From: an uncultured Paenibacillaceae bacterium
Lineage (GTDB): Bacteria > Bacillota > Bacilli > Paenibacillales > DA-C8
Direction: 5' to 3'
DNA length: 10,640 nucleotides
Assembly: GCA_937957685.1 (NCBI GenBank)
Contig: CALGAO010000145.1
Coordinates: 1-10,640, forward strand
Within the stretch, counting starts at the first letter, position 1; each line of letters begins with the position of its first letter. The position numbers and the translations under genes were made by a program. Of this stretch, positions 7,122 to 10,640 are shown piece after piece. The notes below the pieces were generated by a model. The model searched no databases. It worked only from the letters and a program-made list of their open reading frames with translations, and was not told the DNA's origin.

Positions 7122-7805
7122 CTATCTGTGCACGAGAGTGCTGAGCGCTTGCTCGATATCCTCATAGATGACGTTACCGACGATGATCGTATCCGCCGCA
7201 TCCAGCGCCTGTCTGGCCCTGTCGGCCGAATTGATGCCCCCACCGTAGAACAGCTGCGTCTCCTCCAGGTTGTCTCTCACCTGGCGCACCAGATCCATAT
7301 CGCCGAATGTGCCGCTGTATTCGATGTAACAGACGGGCAAGCGGAACAGCTTCTCCGTCAGGTTCGCGCAGGCGATCACGTCCTGCCTGCCCAGAACGGC
7401 ATCGGCATGTGTCAGTCTCGCCACCGTCGAATCCGGGTTCAGGATCACATATCCCTCGGGCACCAGCGAATCCCACGGCAGCATCTTGCCGAATTGCTTC
7501 AGCGCCTCACGATGCCGGCCCGTGATCCACTGCCCCTGCCTGGAGTTCAGGACGACCGGGATGAAATACAGATCAAAGCCCGGCACCACCGCCTCCAGAT
7601 TGGAAATCTCGCTGACACAAGGTACCGCATACCGCCTCACCCGTGACAGCAAATCGATCGTATTGTCAAACGTCACGCCGCTGGAGCCGCCGACCATGAT
7701 CGCATCCGTGCCGGAGTTGCACAGCAGCTCCAGATGCTCGTCCGAGATCGTCTTGTCCGGGTCCAGCTTGAACACGTGACGCCAATCGCGAATGTCCTCG
7801 CGCAT
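7122..7805 (-). CDS. pcrB: Heptaprenylglyceryl phosphate synthase PcrB
   Basis: PcrB joins sn-glycerol-1-phosphate to heptaprenyl diphosphate, giving an archaeal-type ether lipid precursor in Bacillales. It is a TIM-barrel enzyme of the GGGP-synthase family. The 227 residues are the usual length and carry the family marks in order: FKLDP (12-16), DAIMVGGSSGV, VSEISN, LYFIPVVLNS, EGYVILNPDSTVARLT, YIEYSGTFGD, LFYGGGINSADRA and ADTIIVGN near the end, the last two shaping the phosphate-binding loops. AGGTG (7813-7817) is 7 bases before the ATG. It is the first gene of the operon with pcrA and ligA, a pairing conserved in Bacillales though the lipid step has no evident link to DNA repair. Its promoter, with a LexA-type box, lies about 115 bases upstream of the start codon. 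Confidence 0.96.
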   Translation of the reverse strand: MREDIRDWRHVFKLDPDKTISDEHLELLCNSGTDAIMVGGSSGVTFDNTIDLLSRVRRYAVPCVSEISNLEAVVPGFDLYFIPVVLNSRQGQWITGRHREALKQFGKMLPWDSLVPEGYVILNPDSTVARLTHADAVLGRQDVIACANLTEKLFRLPVCYIEYSGTFGDMDLVRQVRDNLEETQLFYGGGINSADRARQALDAADTIIVGNVIYEDIEQALSTLVHR

Positions 7806-7925
7806 GTCCTAACACCTGCTTTCCCCAGGGCCGCCTGCCTCGCAGGGCGATGCGGCGCCTGTCCGAATCTGTTGCCGATCTATGGCTCGTTTCCCTTCCA
7901 GAAACAAGTCTAATCGTTCTCTCCC

Positions 7926-7955
7926 ATCATATCAAACAAAACATATGTTCGGCAA
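7926..7955 (-). promoter_or_regulatory. Promoter of the pcrB-pcrA-ligA operon
   Basis: On the minus strand a TTGCCG -35 (7950-7955) is followed after 18 bases by TATGAT (7926-7931), with TG one base before it as an extended -10. Transcription would start near 7919, giving a leader of about 114 bases before pcrB. The spacer contains the SOS-box-like palindrome at 7938-7951. No other promoter of similar quality lies in the gap. Confidence 0.65.
7938..7951 (-). promoter_or_regulatory. LexA (DinR) SOS-box-like operator
   Basis: The minus strand reads CGAACATATGTTTT, which fits the Bacillus LexA consensus CGAACRNRYGTTYC at 13 of 14 positions; only the last base differs. It overlaps the inner end of the -35 and lies in the spacer of the promoter at 7926-7955, where a bound repressor would block RNA polymerase. 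Control of a helicase and ligase operon by SOS makes sense, since the E. coli relative uvrD is a LexA target. Confidence 0.6.
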
Positions 7956-8189
7956 TTGATTATCCATTTTTTCCATGCCATGATTCAGGTAAGTCAACTT
8001 GAAGGCCATGTTACCGACAAGGTACAACCTCGGAGCGAATCTCGGTTCTGGGGCTGTGCCTTTTTTCGTTGGCTGCCGAACCTGGCGGGAACAGGAGATC
8101 GGAGGGCAGGGAATCCGGCTTCGCCCCCCCGGTTGACAGTCCGAATACATGAGCCGAGCCAATCATGGGCAGGCATACCGCATATGGAA
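7956..8189. other. Intergenic stretch with no supported gene
   Basis: Neither strand has a reading frame with a ribosome binding site or a recognisable domain. One minus-strand frame (MAFKLTYLNHG from about 8011) is open but lacks a Shine-Dalgarno sequence. On the minus strand, 8103-8143 resembles the 3' part of a cobalamin riboswitch (ACTGT, then GCGAAGCCGGATTCCCTGCC), yet the upstream half of that riboswitch is not visible. No repeat arrays or insertion-sequence ends were seen. Confidence 0.4.
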
Positions 8190-8218
8190 GAAGGGATAGG
8201 CCTTTCGCCTATCCCTTC
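8190..8218 (-). terminator. Perfect 12-bp hairpin, likely terminator of the phosphatase gene
   Basis: Arms GAAGGGATAGGC and GCCTATCCCTTC pair perfectly around a 5-base loop, 46 bases after the phosphatase stop. On the minus strand TTCC follows the stem and the arm itself ends in CCTTC, so the T-tail is weak. It separates the phosphatase unit from the pcrB operon. The symmetrical stem could also act on the plus strand. Confidence 0.55.
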
Positions 8219-8263
8219 GTTCATTGACCGATTGACAACTGTGTATTGCGTAATAATCGCGTT

Positions 8264-8803
8264 TTACGTCCAGATGCGCCTGATTACCGCTTCGCGCGCA
8301 TGGATCTGCAATTCATATACGTCGGGATTGGTCAGCCGCCTCCAATCCTCGAACCCGAACTCGCGGTTGTAGTGCCTGATGATCAAGGAGAGCAGCCCGC
8401 CGTGCGTCACGATCAGACAGGCATGCTCCGGCCTGGCCGTTGCCTCCTCGATCACTGCAAGGCCTCTTCCGGTCGCCTCCGCGGATGACTCCCCACCCGG
8501 AAACTTCAGATCGTCATCGAGAAACGTTTCTTCATATCTCTTCAGCCAATCATCCAGCATGCTGGTACTCAGCACCCGTTCCCGCAGACGATCATCGATA
8601 TGGATCTCCAGGCCCAACCTCTCGCTCAGGGGCTTCACCGATTGCATCGCCCGCACATAAGGGCTGGATACGATGCGCTCAATCTGCCTGTCCCTCATAA
8701 ATTCGGCGAGTTCATCGGCCTGGCGCTCCCCTTCTGCTGTCAGCGGCGCTTCAGACTCCTGGCCAGAGGCCTGGCAATGTCTGACCAGATAGATTCGCTT
8801 CAT
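8264..8803 (-). CDS. Histidine phosphatase (phosphoglycerate-mutase-like) family protein
   Basis: The product (179 residues) belongs to the histidine phosphatase superfamily, which transfers a phosphate through a histidine of the RHG motif. Visible marks are YLVRHCQASG (catalytic His as RHC in place of RHG), SSPYVRAMQSVKPL, FPGGESSAEA, and CLIVTHGGLLSLI with the second catalytic His. Substrates in this family range from sugar phosphates to nucleotides and proteins and cannot be told here. I chose ATG 8803 because GGGAGGAG (8808-8815) lies 4 bases upstream and the protein then starts MKRIYLVRH as in relatives; the ATG at 8821 lies 5' of this site, so an earlier start would translate through the Shine-Dalgarno. 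The start overlaps the stop of the GNAT remnant as ATGA, a sign that both were once translationally coupled. Confidence 0.87.
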   Translation of the reverse strand: MKRIYLVRHCQASGQESEAPLTAEGERQADELAEFMRDRQIERIVSSPYVRAMQSVKPLSERLGLEIHIDDRLRERVLSTSMLDDWLKRYEETFLDDDLKFPGGESSAEATGRGLAVIEEATARPEHACLIVTHGGLLSLIIRHYNREFGFEDWRRLTNPDVYELQIHAREAVIRRIWT

Positions 8804-9001
8804 CGCACTCCTCCCATCCATTCAAACTCGACCTCATGCCTGACGGGAATGCCATATGCCACCATGACCGATCAAGGGGATGAACGGATTTCATTTCCTC
8901 GCCTCGGTGATCGCATCCCGATGAACCCGGACCATGTCGAACCCGCGCTTCTGACAGATTCGAATGGCCATGATATTGTCATTGGACGTGATGAATGACC
9001 A
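8800..9001 (-). pseudogene. C-terminal remnant of a GNAT acetyltransferase gene
   Basis: Translation of the minus strand from 9001 gives WSFITSNDNIMAIRICQKRG then FDMVRVHRDAITEARK, the acetyl-CoA-binding end of a GNAT N-acetyltransferase (consensus near TSNDN..AIRFYQKRGF). An in-frame TGA at 8891-8893 breaks it. The same frame then resumes with PFIPLIGHGG, and a 7-base duplication (atgccat/atgccac, 8849-8862) shifts the frame before the conserved ending IPVRHEVEFEW. The last frame ends in a TGA at 8800, overlapping the phosphatase ATG by four bases. The N-terminal half is missing, and the remnant begins inside the 3' end of the nucleotidyltransferase gene in another frame, which points to a deletion joining the two genes. 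It is not functional as read. Confidence 0.8.
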
Positions 9002-9758
9002 ACGGGCTTCGCAGCTTCCAGCCATCGATCGTGAAGCCGCCGCTTCGGCTCATCACATGCCCGGTCAGCTCCTGATAGATCTTCAACTGCTCCTCCCGAT
9101 CCTCGGCCTTCATGGCGGCCACGAACAGCTCCGCAAACTCGCGGTCAGGGAAAGGAGCCTTCAGATACTTCACCAGATATCGCGGTTCTGTAAAATAGCT
9201 GAGCAACTGATAATAGGGGACCTCCTCCACGCAGAGCATGGAACAGTATTCACGGTACAGAAGCAGCAGCGATTGATCATACACGAACCGGAAATCCACT
9301 CTGCCATTTTCATGGCAGTCCAACAGATTGTCCAGAGCATCCCACAGTCCGTATTTCTTCAGTTCAAGGACCGGTTCAGGCAAAGCGGCATACGGCTTGT
9401 CCTTCCACTCCCGCGCCTCTTCGATCAACCCTTTCACGATCCCGGACTTATCCACATATATTCTGCCTGTCAGAAATTGCACCATGGACATCGGCCTGCG
9501 GTCCTGATGATCTTCCCGGAAATAGCTCCGGATCTGCTGCGGCGGGTTCACGAAATACTCGATCAGATAACCATCCACCACCCGGTTGCCCCGCTCCCGC
9601 CAGTCACAATCCTCCCTAAGGATAATGTGAACATCGATGTCCGACCGCTTCGAAGGCCATCCTGTTACATAGCTTCCGCATACCAGGACTCCAGACACCT
9701 CATCCCGATCCTTCCAATCCTTCAGAAAACGTTCCAATGCGGCTTCCCAACCCATCAT
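8979..9758 (-). CDS. Nucleotidyltransferase-domain protein
   Basis: The 260-residue product has the polymerase-beta-like nucleotidyltransferase signature near its N-terminus: VLVCGSYVTGWPSKRSDIDV (about 24-43), with the GS motif and two metal-binding Asp of SDID, followed by a third acidic strand region (GYLIEYFV). The rest is mostly helical. The fold occurs in aminoglycoside adenylyltransferases and in many uncharacterised Bacillota proteins, and nothing here shows a drug substrate. GAGGTG (9764-9769) lies 5 bases before ATG 9758 and 8 bases before a second ATG, so either may start. Its last 8 or so codons read through DNA that encodes a GNAT remnant in another frame, so the true C-terminus may have been lost and replaced. 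No clear promoter: a TTGACA lies at 9805-9810 but lacks a good -10. Confidence 0.85.
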   Translation of the reverse strand: MMGWEAALERFLKDWKDRDEVSGVLVCGSYVTGWPSKRSDIDVHIILREDCDWRERGNRVVDGYLIEYFVNPPQQIRSYFREDHQDRRPMSMVQFLTGRIYVDKSGIVKGLIEEAREWKDKPYAALPEPVLELKKYGLWDALDNLLDCHENGRVDFRFVYDQSLLLLYREYCSMLCVEEVPYYQLLSYFTEPRYLVKYLKAPFPDREFAELFVAAMKAEDREEQLKIYQELTGHVMSRSGGFTIDGWKLRSPLVIHHVQ

Positions 9759-9808
9759 TGCTTCACCTCAACGCTGCTTCCAAGACCATTCTCTGCCCTC
9801 GCCATGTC

Positions 9809-9859
9809 AAAAAAGGGATGTCAGACCGTCAGCTCGCTCACTGAAGCCTGTACACCCCT
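9809..9859 (-). terminator. Intrinsic terminator of the GH3 gene
   Basis: Starting 17 bases after the GH3 stop, the minus strand folds into a long stem. Outer arms aggggtgt and acatccct pair over 8 bp with one wobble, and inner pairs cagg/tctg and tcag/ctga continue it. A TTTTTT run follows at once. The stem plus T-run make this the best terminator of the window. Confidence 0.7.
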
Positions 9860-9875
9860 CATGCGATCAGTCCAC

Positions 9876-10640
9876 TTAACTCAACACGATCTCGCTGTCC
9901 GCCTGAAGCGTCAGCTTCACCGGCTCCTTGCCCGTCAGCTTGCGGCTGCGGCTGTCCGGCTGCGAAGTGCCGACGTAGACGGAGAACTGGCCAGCGTATA
10001 CGCGCTTGACCGCTTCCTCGTCGTAGAGGCCGAACGCATCCAGCGGCAGATGCAGCGTCACTTCCCGCTCCTCCTGCGGCGCCAGCTGCACCTTCGTCAG
10101 CGCCTTCAGCTGCGGATTCGGCGTGCCTTCCCGCTCCACCTTCACGTATACCTGCACCGTCTCGCCGCCGGCCATCGGGCCGTTGTTGCGGATCGTCGCG
10201 GTGATCTGCACGCCGGCCTCCGTCACCCGATCGGTGCTCGCCTTCACGTTCGACAGCGTGAAGTCCGTGTAGGACAACCCGTACCCGAACGGATACAGCG
10301 CCTCCTGCGTCATGTACCGGTAAGTGCGGCCCTTCATCGAATAGTCCGTGAAATCCGGCAGTTCCTCGGTCGAACGGTAGAAGGTCACCGGCAGCTTGCC
10401 TTGCGGCGCATATTCGCCGAACAGCACCTCGGCGATCGCCCGGCCGCCTTGCGCGCCCGGATACCAGCATTGCATGATCGCCGGGACATGCTCGTCCGCC
10501 CAGCTGAGATCCATCGCGCTGCCCGCAAGTACCAGCAGGATGACCGGCTTGCCGCTCTCACAGGCGATCTCCAGGATCTTCTCCTGCAGGCCGGGGAAGC
10601 GCAGATTCGGCTTGTCGCCGCTGGCGAACTGGTTGCCCGT
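9876..10640 (-). CDS. Glycoside hydrolase family 3 protein, C-terminal part
   Basis: The gene enters from the right edge in frame; its start and catalytic TIM-barrel domain are outside. The 254 residues seen cover the end of the GH3 alpha/beta sandwich domain (FPGLQEKILEIACESGKPVI, AGSAMDLSWADEHVPAI, WYPGAQGGRAIAEVLFGEY, GKLPVTFYRS), the LYPFGYGLSYTDF motif, then the fibronectin-III-like C-terminal domain (VTEAGVQITATIRNNGPMAG, ETVQVYVKV, AGQFSVYVG). GH3 enzymes of this layout are beta-glucosidases or beta-xylosidases that trim oligosaccharides from plant polymers. Which sugar is cleaved depends on the unseen domain, and no signal peptide can be judged. The gene ends with TAA at 9876 and a strong terminator. 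It shows no sign of operon linkage to the next gene. Confidence 0.93.
   Translation of the reverse strand, partial: TGNQFASGDKPNLRFPGLQEKILEIACESGKPVILLVLAGSAMDLSWADEHVPAIMQCWYPGAQGGRAIAEVLFGEYAPQGKLPVTFYRSTEELPDFTDYSMKGRTYRYMTQEALYPFGYGLSYTDFTLSNVKASTDRVTEAGVQITATIRNNGPMAGGETVQVYVKVEREGTPNPQLKALTKVQLAPQEEREVTLHLPLDAFGLYDEEAVKRVYAGQFSVYVGTSQPDSRSRKLTGKEPVKLTLQADSEIVLS

Noticed and set aside
7932..8162. Minus-strand 76-codon frame containing MAFKLTYLNHG
   Set aside because: No ribosome binding site, runs through the pcrB promoter and shows no recognisable domain.
8232..8262. Plus-strand TTGACA with TAATCG after 16 bases
   Set aside because: It would only drive antisense RNA into the phosphatase gene, the -10 is weak, and no plus-strand gene follows.
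9797..9815. Perfect TTGACA -35 element ahead of the nucleotidyltransferase gene
   Set aside because: It overlaps the T-run of the GH3 terminator and no acceptable -10 lies 16-18 bases downstream.

Overview
The window looks like chromosomal DNA from a fairly GC-rich Bacillota bacterium, most likely of the Paenibacillaceae. This rests on the pcrB-pcrA-ligA gene order typical of Bacillales, on rRNA-operon control signals of the Bacillales type, and on AGGAGG-like ribosome binding sites before most genes. All genes and gene remnants found lie on the minus strand, so the window reads from right to left.

Layout in reading order. A glycoside hydrolase family 3 gene enters from the right edge and ends at 9876, followed by a good intrinsic terminator. 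Next comes a nucleotidyltransferase-domain gene whose 3' end runs into the remains of a GNAT acetyltransferase gene. The stop codon of that remnant overlaps the start of a histidine phosphatase gene, which ends before a perfect 12-bp hairpin. A gene-poor 460-bp gap then holds the promoter of the pcrB-pcrA-ligA operon, with a LexA-type SOS box between its -35 and -10. The operon encodes heptaprenylglyceryl phosphate synthase (membrane lipid), the PcrA helicase with its C-terminal RNA-polymerase-binding module, and NAD-dependent DNA ligase. Past a hairpin lies a multispanning membrane protein of unknown function.

Below 1840 the DNA is decayed. A 42-codon C-terminal remnant of an ArsR-type repressor overlaps a VOC (glyoxalase-fold) gene that carries a one-base frameshift near its start. 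An intact VOC gene follows, then a hairpin terminator. The last 600 bases hold two clearly similar tandem rRNA-type promoters, a boxA-like antitermination element and a leader reading out of the left edge. No 16S start sequence is visible before the edge.

The best observations are the SOS box on the pcrB-pcrA-ligA promoter, the three broken genes (ArsR, VOC, GNAT) not visible as intact reading frames, and the rRNA control region whose leader does not reach a recognisable 16S gene. I found no CRISPR array, insertion sequence, tRNA or convincing new multi-gene defence or mobile system.
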